DNA of 20,294 bases from positions 1 to 20,294 of the forward strand of contig JAVVPE010000030.1 of the NCBI GenBank assembly GCA_036655915.1, given 5' to 3'. The notes under the pieces were generated by a model. The model was not told where the DNA came from, made no database searches, and saw only the letters and a list, made by a program, of their open reading frames with translations. This DNA comes from JAVWGW01 sp036655915. Its GTDB lineage: Bacteria; Actinomycetota; Coriobacteriia; Coriobacteriales; Eggerthellaceae. Each line of letters opens with the position of its first letter. Position 1 is the stretch's first letter. The translations under genes were made by a program, and so were the position numbers. This document shows, one piece after another, positions 1 through 7,251 of the stretch.

Positions 1-175
1 GCATCATGCCACGCAGCCACAGCTTGTAGGCGCCCATGCTAGAAAGCGCGTTGAAACGCTCATACTTTTTTGCGATGGCGGAAAAAATTTCATACACCCG
101 TTGCGACGAAAGAGTAGCGGGGGCAGCTTCGCCCGTGGCGGTGTCGATGGTGTGGGGCGTGTTTTCGCGTGTCAT
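1..175 (-). CDS. menG: Demethylmenaquinone methyltransferase (MenG/UbiE family), N-terminal part only
   Basis: Partial gene; the C-terminal part lies beyond the left edge. Members use S-adenosylmethionine to methylate demethylmenaquinone (or the ubiquinone equivalent) in the last step of quinone synthesis. The 58 visible residues start at the ATG complementary to 173-175 and include VYEIFSAIAKKYERFNALSS followed by MGAYKLWLRG, which matches the conserved UbiE/MenG opening (aromatic/IA..Y...N.l.S.G....W). The first ~27 residues are a polar, Thr/Ala-rich lead-in not typical of the family core. The SAM-binding motifs are outside the window. A GGTGAT sequence lies 5' of the ATG. It follows the radical SAM gene by 53 nt on the same strand, so co-transcription is likely. 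The family is clear from a short match; the exact quinone substrate is inferred from the anaerobic menaquinone context. Confidence 0.82.
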   Translation of the reverse strand, partial: MTRENTPHTIDTATGEAAPATLSSQRVYEIFSAIAKKYERFNALSSMGAYKLWLRGMM

Positions 176-228
176 AAAAGTATCACCAGCGTGTTCTTAA
201 TTGAGGTCGGCTGTTGTCCGAAGAGTGA

Positions 229-2427
229 TTATAGCGTTTTGCTTGCGCCTTGCTGTTCGCGAATCTTTTCCAGTTCACGCGCTTGGCGTGCCCCTTTCGC
301 GCCGCCCGCACCCTGCAGGCCGTGCCCGGGGGTTACGGTGGCACCTACCTGTTCCCCTGCGGCAATGCGCTGCGCCCGCTGGGCTTCTTCGGCAATCATC
401 TGTTCTAGCAGCGGGTCGGGAACAATCGTGCGCAGCGCTTCGGCGCGAATGGCGGGCGCGGCGCCGGCCTGCGTGGCAGTGCCTGCCTGGCCGGCGCTTA
501 AGGTGGCGTTGGTGGCAGCAAATGCGCGGTTGCTTGCATCCACAGCAAAGCCGGGGGCATTGACCGACCCTGGGGCCGCCACCTCTGCCTGCTGCGGCGA
601 ACGCACACCGTTTTCCTGGTCGGGATAATCGAAATCCGATGTTGCTGCGCGCCATTTCCCCGTAGCATGCGCCGCCCAGTTGGCTGGTTCGTTGGTCAGC
701 CACAGCTTCGCCAAATTCTTCACGTGGATGGGTTTGACGCTGGCCACCCAGTTCAGCTCGCTTTTTTCCGCAACCGTGTTTTCGCTTAAGCGCTCAAATT
801 CCTCTTTAAGCGCCCCCAGCCGTGCATCGATGCGCCCCACGCCGTTGTGCAGCACGTCGTCTAGGCGGTTCATCTGTTCGCGCGCTTCGCGGATGCGCTT
901 GTCGGTTGCGGCACTCATCTGCGGTGCCAAGATGCCGTGTTCGCCTTTGATGCGGTTGATATCCAACGCGGCATCATAGGTGGCGTCGACCATTTCGTCG
1001 ACGGTCATGTAGGTGGATTCGTAGTTCATAATGTGCTTCCACGAAGGCAAAATCATGCGTTCGCGATGTTCTTCAAACGTGCGTGCGCGCAGCTTGTAAC
1101 CGTATTTTTCCGGGTTGTCGAACACGATGGATCCCACGTCCAAAAACGGCGCCATGGGGCTGGTCAGCACCACAAGCCGCGGATCGAAGTTTACCAGCTC
1201 ATATAAATGCTGCACGTAGGCACCCGTTTCGCGGATGCTCGCGGCGGTTTGCTGGGGAATGCCGGTCATGAAATACAGGTCGAAGCGCTCGCAATTCTTG
1301 TGTGAAAGCGCATCTATAATAGTCTGTTCCAGCTCGGTCATCTTGTAGTGCCCCTTGCCGAAGGCGGCGCGGATGGCGTCGTCGTGGCTTTCGGCAGAAA
1401 TCTCCACCGACCAGCTGGGCAGGTTGGCATCCAGCAGGTCGTAGAGGTCGTTGCCTTCTTCAGGGGGGCCGAAAAATTCAAAGCCGATGGGATTTTGCAC
1501 CTTTCCCTTAAGGCCGCAAATAAATTCATGCGTGTAGTCTTGCCCCGCTTGCAAAAAATCGTTCAGCACAAAAATGGGTCCCCACAGGTGGTTTTGCGAT
1601 GCTTCGATGTCGCGCACCAGCAGCTGCGGATCGCGCCAGGCCACACTTGAGCGCCCAAAATGGTTTTTGAAGGTGTAGGCCGAACCGCCGCAGGTGGCAC
1701 AATTGCGCGCGCAGCCCCGACACGAAAGGCTGGCGCTGACCGGGTAGCGCAACCACCCCTTCGCGGGCAAATAGCTGGTCATATCGTGGTGGCGCAGCAC
1801 GCCCTTCATTGGGTAGGCGTAATCAAGGGAAATGGCGTCCATGGTGTCGGGCACCCAGGAAAGCGGGTTGATGTGCACGGCTCCGGTGCTATCGCGCCAC
1901 GTCAGGTTGGGTATGTCGGATAAATCCCCCAGCCGCGTGTGCGTTTTTTCGGCCTGAATCAGCCGATCAAGCAGCATGCGCATGGGTTCTTCCGTCGAAT
2001 CGCCACGAAACACGTAATCGATGCAGTCGTAGCGCATCAAATCTTCGTGGAAGATGGTCGAAGAAAGGCCGCCGAACGAAATGGGGCAGCCTGGGTGCAG
2101 CCGCTTGATAATTTTGGCCACTTCGATGGCTCCGTGGCAATGGGGCATCCAATGCAGGTCGATGCCAAACATGCGCGAATCCAGGCGTGCCAGATGCTTT
2201 TCCACATCAAAATTCTTCTTGTTCAGCATCATCGATGCCAGGTTATAAATGCGGGTACGGATGCCGTGGCGCTCGAAATACTCGGCCAGCGTGGTAAGCC
2301 CCAGCGGGTACATCTCAAAGATGGGCGTGGAAGGCACCATATCGGACACCGGCCCATACATTATGGAACGCTCGCGGAAATCGTAGGTGGCGGGCGCGTG
2401 GACGAACGTCATGTCTATTTGCTGCAT
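229..2427 (-). CDS. B12-binding-type radical SAM protein with Ala-rich C-terminal extension
   Basis: A 732-residue protein with an N-terminal cobalamin-binding-like region (about 1-150) and a radical SAM domain. The cluster-binding cysteines are C239, C243 and C246 (CxxxCxxC), with an extra Cys at 236. Segments such as FGIDLHWMP, SFGGLSS and FRGDSTEE resemble the B12-binding/radical SAM family I recall as TIGR04190; no reaction is known to me. Residues from about 600 to the end are low-complexity (Ala, Gly, Gln), with a short basic/acidic helix near the terminus. The ATG at 2427 is chosen over an upstream ATG at 2502: AGGGG sits 10 nt before it, and an extended -10 (TGGTATACT, 2465-2457) lies between the two candidates, so 2502 would be upstream of transcription. 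It is followed by menG 53 nt downstream and diverges from the amidohydrolase. A role in quinone or cofactor modification is only a context guess. Confidence 0.85.
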   Translation of the reverse strand: MQQIDMTFVHAPATYDFRERSIMYGPVSDMVPSTPIFEMYPLGLTTLAEYFERHGIRTRIYNLASMMLNKKNFDVEKHLARLDSRMFGIDLHWMPHCHGAIEVAKIIKRLHPGCPISFGGLSSTIFHEDLMRYDCIDYVFRGDSTEEPMRMLLDRLIQAEKTHTRLGDLSDIPNLTWRDSTGAVHINPLSWVPDTMDAISLDYAYPMKGVLRHHDMTSYLPAKGWLRYPVSASLSCRGCARNCATCGGSAYTFKNHFGRSSVAWRDPQLLVRDIEASQNHLWGPIFVLNDFLQAGQDYTHEFICGLKGKVQNPIGFEFFGPPEEGNDLYDLLDANLPSWSVEISAESHDDAIRAAFGKGHYKMTELEQTIIDALSHKNCERFDLYFMTGIPQQTAASIRETGAYVQHLYELVNFDPRLVVLTSPMAPFLDVGSIVFDNPEKYGYKLRARTFEEHRERMILPSWKHIMNYESTYMTVDEMVDATYDAALDINRIKGEHGILAPQMSAATDKRIREAREQMNRLDDVLHNGVGRIDARLGALKEEFERLSENTVAEKSELNWVASVKPIHVKNLAKLWLTNEPANWAAHATGKWRAATSDFDYPDQENGVRSPQQAEVAAPGSVNAPGFAVDASNRAFAATNATLSAGQAGTATQAGAAPAIRAEALRTIVPDPLLEQMIAEEAQRAQRIAAGEQVGATVTPGHGLQGAGGAKGARQARELEKIREQQGASKTL

Positions 2428-2456
2428 GTGTAGTAAACCCCTGTCTCTCGCAGTGA

Positions 2457-2465
2457 AGTATACCA
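2457..2465 (-). promoter_or_regulatory. Extended -10 promoter for the radical SAM/menG pair
   Basis: On the minus strand this reads TGGTATACT, a TGN extended -10 with a near-consensus hexamer. Transcription would begin near 2450, giving a leader of about 23 nt before the ATG at 2427. No good -35 is visible at 17 nt, as expected for an extended -10 promoter. It supports the downstream start choice. Confidence 0.5.
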
Positions 2466-2572
2466 GTACTTTTTCGGTGAGCGGATGGATTTTCGCCCAC
2501 AAACGAACTCCGCCGCGCTCCTTAACCGTTCGCGTCGCAACTGTGTCGAGAAATGGGGGAGGTCTGCGCGCA

Positions 2573-2605
2573 CCGCCGTGCGGCGGCTGGGGAAAATGCT
2601 ATGAT
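2573..2605 (+). promoter_or_regulatory. Extended -10 promoter with upstream GC palindrome, driving the amidohydrolase/tat row
   Basis: TGCTATGAT at 2597-2605 is a good extended -10. Directly upstream, 2573-2586 is a perfect dyad, CCGCCG-TG-CGGCGG, covering the place where a -35 box would sit (17 nt before 2600 falls at about 2577-2582). The arrangement fits either a repressor/activator operator or a small hairpin. Transcription would start near 2612, just before the AGGAGGA ribosome site at 2624-2630. Confidence 0.5.
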
Positions 2606-2634
2606 ATTCGCACACTAAAAAGCAGGAGGATCCT

Positions 2635-3987
2635 ATGCTATTGTGCGCACAATACGTTTTGCCGATAACCTCTGCCCCCATAGAATACGGGGCGGTGTTG
2701 CTACGCGAAAACACTATCAGAGACATTGGGAAAGCCGATGTTCTTAAATTACGCTACCCTGAAGAAGAGGTGCGCGATTACGGCTTGGCGGCGCTGCTTC
2801 CTGGTCTGGTCGATCTTCATACCCATTTGGAAAATTCCGTCATGCGCGGCATCGTGCACGATGTGCCCTATTCCACGTGGATCAATTCGGTCAACGAAAA
2901 ATCATCGCTGATGAACGCGGGCGATTGGTACGATTCGGCCATCTTGGGCGGGCTTGAAGCGCTGTCTTCGGGCATCACTTGCGTGGCCGATATCACTTCG
3001 ACCGGCGCCGCGTGCTACGCCACCCAAAAGCTGGGGCTGCGCTCGGTTATCTATCGCGAAGTGGGTGCGATGGATAAGCGCCGTGTCGATTACGCCATGA
3101 AGTTGGCTGCGGCCGACATCAAAAAGTGGAAGACGGAAGTGGATGCAAGCCGCATCACTATCGGCATCGCCCCCACGGCGCTGTTCGTGTGCCACCCTTC
3201 AGTGTTCCGCAAAATTTCAGACTTCGCGGGCGACGATATGCCTATCGCCATGCATCTGGCCGGGTCGCGCGAAGAATACGATTTCATCAAATACGGCTCT
3301 TCGCCCTTCTCTATTCATGCCGAAGATGTCAAGCGCGGTTTTGTTGAGATTCCGCCGTGGCTGCCCACGGGTGCCACCCCTGTGAACTATGCGCTGAACT
3401 GGGGCGCGTTTGATTCGCACAATGTGTTGGCTATCCATTGCGTGCACATTAACGATGAAGACCTGGAAAAGCTCAAGGAACACGATGTGGCCATTGCGGT
3501 GTGCCCGCGCTGCAACGCGCAGCTGGGCATGGGTGTGCCTCCCATCAACGAATTCTTGCGTGCCGGTATGCGCGTTGGTCTGGGCACCGATTCGCCCGCC
3601 GCAACCGATTCAGCCGATATGCTCACAGAAATGCGCATCGGCATGTTGGTGCAGCGTGCGGTCAACGTGGGTGAATTCCTCAATTCCGCCACGATGCTTG
3701 AAATGGCTACCATGGGCGGTGCGCGTGCCTTGCGCATGGATGATATGATTGGTTCGCTGGAAATTGGCAAGTACGCCGATGTGATTGCGGTCGATCTTTC
3801 GGGTTCGCACCAAACGCCCACAACCGATCCCGTTTCTGCCGTGGTCAACACGGTCAGCGGGTCTGACGTGCTTATGACCATGGTTGCCGGCACAATTTTG
3901 TATGAGAAAAATCACTGGCACGTCGATGTGGAAGTGGCTAAAAACATCGCGCGGGTCATCGAAATTCGCGGCAAATTGAGGGGTTAA
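2635..3987 (+). CDS. COG0402 amidohydrolase/deaminase, possible aminodeoxyfutalosine deaminase
   Basis: A 450-residue TIM-barrel amidohydrolase of the chlorohydrolase/adenosine-deaminase-like group. Visible metal and catalytic positions are H62 and H64 (DLHTHLE), H207 (AMHLAGSREE), H268 in HCVH and D319 in GLGTDSPA; these are the HxH, H, H, D set of deaminases in this group. Start ATG 2635 has a strong AGGAGGA ribosome site 4 nt upstream. Experimentally studied COG0402 members deaminate 6-aminodeoxyfutalosine (MqnX) in futalosine-type menaquinone synthesis. Divergence from a menG-containing unit makes that the best guess, but guanine, S-adenosylhomocysteine or other deaminase activity cannot be excluded. 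It is the first gene of the rightward row; the next gene starts 1 nt after its stop. Confidence 0.85.
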   Translation: MLLCAQYVLPITSAPIEYGAVLLRENTIRDIGKADVLKLRYPEEEVRDYGLAALLPGLVDLHTHLENSVMRGIVHDVPYSTWINSVNEKSSLMNAGDWYDSAILGGLEALSSGITCVADITSTGAACYATQKLGLRSVIYREVGAMDKRRVDYAMKLAAADIKKWKTEVDASRITIGIAPTALFVCHPSVFRKISDFAGDDMPIAMHLAGSREEYDFIKYGSSPFSIHAEDVKRGFVEIPPWLPTGATPVNYALNWGAFDSHNVLAIHCVHINDEDLEKLKEHDVAIAVCPRCNAQLGMGVPPINEFLRAGMRVGLGTDSPAATDSADMLTEMRIGMLVQRAVNVGEFLNSATMLEMATMGGARALRMDDMIGSLEIGKYADVIAVDLSGSHQTPTTDPVSAVVNTVSGSDVLMTMVAGTILYEKNHWHVDVEVAKNIARVIEIRGKLRG

Positions 3988-3988
3988 C

Positions 3989-4189
3989 GTGGCAAAGAAG
4001 CAAAATCTTACCGTGAAGCAGCGTCAGGAACGCATCGCTCAGGCGCAAGAACGCGAACGCCTGGCGCGCGAAAAAAATGAGAAATCGGATCGTCTAAAAA
4101 AGATTGTTGTCGTGTCGGTTTGCGTCATTTTGGTGTTGGCGCTTTCGCTGCCGACCATGGCGCTTATGGTCATGGGTGGCGGTGCGTAG
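3989..4189 (+). CDS. Small membrane protein with basic/acidic helical N-terminus
   Basis: A 66-residue protein of no recognised family. Residues 1-36 are strongly charged and rich in Lys, Arg, Glu and Gln, predicted helical and cytoplasmic. Residues about 38-61 form one hydrophobic membrane segment, ending in a Gly-rich tail. The start is GTG at 3989, with GAGGGG about 6 nt upstream and only 1 nt after the amidohydrolase stop, so the two are probably translationally coupled. Its place directly before the Tat genes suggests a membrane-associated role, but no function is claimed. Confidence 0.7.
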   Translation: MAKKQNLTVKQRQERIAQAQERERLAREKNEKSDRLKKIVVVSVCVILVLALSLPTMALMVMGGGA

Positions 4190-4231
4190 CGTGTTGCGCT
4201 ACTATGTTGCGGTTACGCATAAAAGTCTGTT

Positions 4232-4256
4232 GCGTGCGTCCGGGCTACCGGCACGC
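4232..4256 (+). other. Stem-loop between the small membrane gene and the Tat genes
   Basis: GCGTG (4232-4236) pairs with CACGC (4252-4256), and CCGG (4240-4243) pairs with CCGG (4248-4251) around a GCTA loop, with a 3-nt bulge on the left arm. No T run follows, so it is more likely an mRNA processing or stability element, or chance, than a strong terminator. It lies 22 nt before the tatB-like TTG start. Confidence 0.3.
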
Positions 4257-4277
4257 CTGATTGCATAAGGGGTTAGC

Positions 4278-5366
4278 TTGTTTGGTATCGGCGGATTTGA
4301 ACTTGTACTGATTCTTCTGTTCGGGTTCCTCATTTTTGGACCCGACAAACTGCCCGCCATTGCAAAAACGGTGGGGCAGGCCATAGGGAAATTCAAGAAT
4401 GCTCAAGAGGAAATGAACAAGGTTATCAAAACCGAAGTTTACGACCCCAATTCCGACGAGCCGTTCAAAAATCCTTTAGAGGTGCTCTCGAAGCTTGAGG
4501 GTGATAAAAAGGAAGAAAAGACGGAAAGCTTTTCGGAACGCAAAGCGAAATACGATAAGGAACGCGCCGCCAAAAAGGCTGCCGAAGAAAAGGCCGCCGA
4601 TGGGGCATCGGGCGCTGAGGCGGCAGCTACGGCAACGGCGCCTGCTACGGAACCCGCAGCAGCAGCTCCCGCACCCGATTTTGATGCCGTTGCTGCGGCG
4701 ATTGCCGCAAACCCCGCACAAAATCTTGCCCCCAACGTTGGTGCAAAAGAAGGGGTATTTGGTGATTCCCCCAAACCGAGTGCCGATGAACTTTACGGCA
4801 ACAAGCCTCCGGTGAAGAAGGCGGCCACCACAGGTGCGGCCACAGCTAAAACCACTGCGGCCAAGCCGGCCACCACGGCAGCCGCTAAGCCAGCCACCAA
4901 GACAGCCACTACGCGCACAACAGCGGCGACCAAGAAGCCGGCCGCCACACGCGCCCCGCGCACGACCGCAGCCAAAACAGCCGCAGCCAAAACAACAACT
5001 ACGCGCACAGCTGCCGCCAAGCCTGCAACTACGCGTACGACCGCTGCCAAAACAACGACTGCCAAACCGGCCGCCAAAACCACAGCAGCCACGCGCTCGA
5101 CTGCCGCTAAAACAACAACACGCACAGCTGCCGCCAAAACGGCTGCTGCCAAGCCGGCCGCCACCACTACGCGTACGGCTGCTGCCAAGCCGGCCGCAAA
5201 AACCACAGCAGCTAAGCCGGCCACCACGCGTGCCCCGCGCACGGCTGCCGCAAAAACAACGGCCACCAAGCCCGCCGCCACTACCACGCGCAAGCCGGCC
5301 GCTACCACTACGCGTAAAGCTGCGCCGCGCAAAACAACACCTACCACACCTAAGGAAGGGGAATAA
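4278..5366 (+). CDS. tatB: Twin-arginine translocase TatB/TatA-like subunit with long Ala/Lys/Thr repeat tail
   Basis: Subunit of the Tat pathway that exports folded proteins. The short N-terminal membrane helix (residues 1-20, MFGIGGFELV...) is followed by the hinge FGPDKLP (20-26) and an amphipathic helix (about 27-52). Glu at position 8 and GPDKLP favour TatB, but TatA cannot be excluded, and no second TatA/B gene lies nearby. A charged helix follows (about 70-107), then an Ala-rich linker. Residues about 179-355 are an Ala/Lys/Thr/Pro/Arg repeat built from units like AAKPA, AKTT and TTTR. The whole 362 residues far exceed the usual TatA/B length of about 60-180. The start is TTG with AAGGGG upstream. 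The stop is 2 nt before tatC. The tail is strongly basic, reminiscent of histone H1-like or PAKKA-type tails. Confidence 0.9.
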   Translation: MFGIGGFELVLILLFGFLIFGPDKLPAIAKTVGQAIGKFKNAQEEMNKVIKTEVYDPNSDEPFKNPLEVLSKLEGDKKEEKTESFSERKAKYDKERAAKKAAEEKAADGASGAEAAATATAPATEPAAAAPAPDFDAVAAAIAANPAQNLAPNVGAKEGVFGDSPKPSADELYGNKPPVKKAATTGAATAKTTAAKPATTAAAKPATKTATTRTTAATKKPAATRAPRTTAAKTAAAKTTTTRTAAAKPATTRTTAAKTTTAKPAAKTTAATRSTAAKTTTRTAAAKTAAAKPAATTTRTAAAKPAAKTTAAKPATTRAPRTAAAKTTATKPAATTTRKPAATTTRKAAPRKTTPTTPKEGE

Positions 5367-5368
5367 CG

Positions 5369-6217
5369 ATGCCCGTCGGTCCCGCACGAATGCCCCTTTT
5401 TGATCACCTGGGAGAACTGCGTATGCGCTTGGTGCGCATCGTTGCCTGCCTTGCTGTCGCGGTCTGCGTTTTCTACATGGCTACACCCACGGTTGCCCAA
5501 TTCCTCTTGCAGCCGGTGTGGGAATTTATGCCACACGACGATCAAGGCCTTGCCCTGCTCAACGTATTCGGTGCCTTCGATGCGTTTTCGGTGCGCTTCA
5601 AAATATCGCTGTGGACGTCGATCGTGGCCTGCGCGCCCGTTATTTTGTGGCAGATTCTGGCTTTCTTCCTGCCGGCACTTAAGCCCAGCGAACGCAAGTG
5701 GTTCATTCCTACCTTTGCTGCCGCAACTTCACTTTTCATTTTTGGCACGGTGTTTTGCTACCTTATTATATTGAACCCTGCCTTCCAGTGGCTGACCGAT
5801 CAGGCGCAGGGGTTTGCCCAGGTCATGCCTGAAGCAAAGCTGTGGATTGACATCATTATCAAGTTTGAGCTGGGCTTCGGCTTTGCCTTTGAGTTGCCGC
5901 TGATCATCTTCTACCTGGTCATGTTTGATGTGGTGTCCTATTCCAAGTTGCGCAAAAGCTGGCGCATGGTTTACCTGGTGCTTCTTATTATTTCGGCCAT
6001 GGTCACCCCCGATGCATCGCCTGTTACGATGGCGCTTATGTTTGCCGCCATGGTGGTACTCTACGAAGGAAGCCTGCTCATTGCGCGTCTTGCCCTGGGA
6101 AAGCGCGTGAAGAAGCAGAAGGAAGAACTGGAACGTGAAGCTGCCGAAGAAGAAGAGTGGCAGGCCGAACGCGAAGCCAAGAAGCGCAAAAAACTCGCCG
6201 AAGACGACGAGGCGTAA
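5369..6217 (+). CDS. tatC: Sec-independent protein translocase subunit TatC
   Basis: A 282-residue polytopic membrane protein with the family N-terminal signature MPLFDHLGELRMRL, which forms the twin-arginine signal recognition surface. Six hydrophobic segments follow, as expected for TatC. The segment after the LGFGFAFELPLII region and the MVTPDASPVTM loop are also characteristic. The last ~40 residues are a highly charged Lys/Glu-rich tail (KKQKEELEREAAEEEE...), probably a cytoplasmic helix and longer than in many TatC proteins. AAGGAAGGGG before the ATG gives a strong ribosome site. It lies 2 nt after the tatB-like gene and abuts hypA without a gap. It would export the Tat lipoproteins encoded further right. 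Confidence 0.95.
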   Translation: MPVGPARMPLFDHLGELRMRLVRIVACLAVAVCVFYMATPTVAQFLLQPVWEFMPHDDQGLALLNVFGAFDAFSVRFKISLWTSIVACAPVILWQILAFFLPALKPSERKWFIPTFAAATSLFIFGTVFCYLIILNPAFQWLTDQAQGFAQVMPEAKLWIDIIIKFELGFGFAFELPLIIFYLVMFDVVSYSKLRKSWRMVYLVLLIISAMVTPDASPVTMALMFAAMVVLYEGSLLIARLALGKRVKKQKEELEREAAEEEEWQAEREAKKRKKLAEDDEA

Positions 6218-6580
6218 ATGCACGAATTAGGTATTATGACCGGCGTGATGGAGGTCGTGGATAAATCTGCGGCCGCCGCGGGTGCCGATAAAGTTTTGGG
6301 CGTGTCGCTTTCGGTGGGTGTTATGACCGAGGCCATTGAAGACGCGCTGCGCTTTGCCTTTGAGGCGCTTGCGGAAACAAACCCGCTCTATGAAGGTGCC
6401 AAACTGAACATCACCATGGTGCAGCCGCGCAGCCGCTGCTTGGAATGCGGTATCGAATATGAACATGATCGCTTTCACGTGGTATGCCCTGAATGCGGCG
6501 GATTTTCCACAGAACTTATCGCCGGCCGCGAAATGCAAATCGATTCCATCGAAGTCGATATCCCCGACGAAACGGAGTAG
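6218..6580 (+). CDS. hypA: Hydrogenase nickel insertion protein HypA
   Basis: A 120-residue nickel metallochaperone that delivers Ni to [NiFe]-hydrogenase (and, in some bacteria, urease) together with HypB. The N-terminal MHE motif provides the nickel site (Met1, His2), and the zinc-binding loop has C74, C77, C90 and C93 (CxxC-12-CxxC). Length is standard. The ATG directly follows the tatC stop, suggesting translational coupling; hypB begins 2 nt after its stop. Presence implies a [NiFe]-hydrogenase encoded elsewhere, none being in the window. Confidence 0.95.
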   Translation: MHELGIMTGVMEVVDKSAAAAGADKVLGVSLSVGVMTEAIEDALRFAFEALAETNPLYEGAKLNITMVQPRSRCLECGIEYEHDRFHVVCPECGGFSTELIAGREMQIDSIEVDIPDETE

Positions 6581-6582
6581 GC

Positions 6583-7236
6583 ATGCAAATTGATTTAAAG
6601 CAACCGATTCTTGATAAAAATGATGCTCTTGCAGCAGCCAACCGCGCGCTTTTTGCCGAAAAGCACGTGTTTGTGCTTGACCTGTTGGCCAGCCCCGGAT
6701 CGGGCAAAACCTCGACGATTTTGGCCACGATTGAAGCCTTGCGCGATACCTTTAATATCGCCGTCATCGAAGGCGATATCGCCTCATCGGTCGATTCGGA
6801 AAAAATCAAGGCGCAGGGTATCGCTGCGGTGCAAATCAATACTGGCGGAGCCTGCCACTTGGAAAGCGACATGATTCGTCGCGCTGTTGACGTGCTCGAT
6901 TTGGATAACCTCGATTTGATCATTGTGGAAAACGTGGGCAACCTGGTGTGTCCCACCGATTTTGACCTGGGCGAAAACGCAAAGGTGATGATTTTGTCCG
7001 TGCCGGAAGGCGATGACAAGCCGCTTAAATACCCCGGAGTTTTTCAGGTGGCTGAAGCCGTCATCTTGAACAAGGTCGATACGATGCCCGTGTTCAACTT
7101 TGACCGTGCAGCTTTTGATGCTTCGGTGCGGCAGCTTAACCCTGCGGCCCCCATTTTCCCCCTCGCCGCCACCACGGGTGATGGCGTTGAGGCGTGGGCA
7201 ACCTGGCTTACTAATCGCATCAACGCCCTGCATTAA
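6583..7236 (+). CDS. hypB: Hydrogenase nickel incorporation GTPase HypB
   Basis: A 217-residue SIMIBI-class GTPase that loads nickel into [NiFe]-hydrogenase precursors with HypA. Walker A is SPGSGKTS (37-44); the metal site in the G domain shows C91-H92 (GGACHLE) and C123 (NLVCPTDFD); the guanine-specificity motif is NKVD (163-166). It lacks the N-terminal CxxCGC site and the His-rich stretch seen in some HypB proteins, so it is a core-only form. The ATG at 6583 is chosen because homology starts there. The open frame runs further upstream, to 6493, but that would overlap hypA and has no family similarity. Confidence 0.95.
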   Translation: MQIDLKQPILDKNDALAAANRALFAEKHVFVLDLLASPGSGKTSTILATIEALRDTFNIAVIEGDIASSVDSEKIKAQGIAAVQINTGGACHLESDMIRRAVDVLDLDNLDLIIVENVGNLVCPTDFDLGENAKVMILSVPEGDDKPLKYPGVFQVAEAVILNKVDTMPVFNFDRAAFDASVRQLNPAAPIFPLAATTGDGVEAWATWLTNRINALH

Positions 7237-7251
7237 GGGTTCGCACACCTC

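Noticed and set aside
4439..5545. Long open frames on both strands across the tatB-like tail
   Set aside because: They are produced by the Ala/Lys/Thr codon repeat, which lacks stops in other frames; their peptides are low-complexity shadows, and the tatB frame has the family N-terminus and ribosome site.
6493..6582. Upstream extension of hypB
   Set aside because: It overlaps hypA, encodes an Arg-rich stretch with no family match, and ATG 6583 gives a standard HypB N-terminus.
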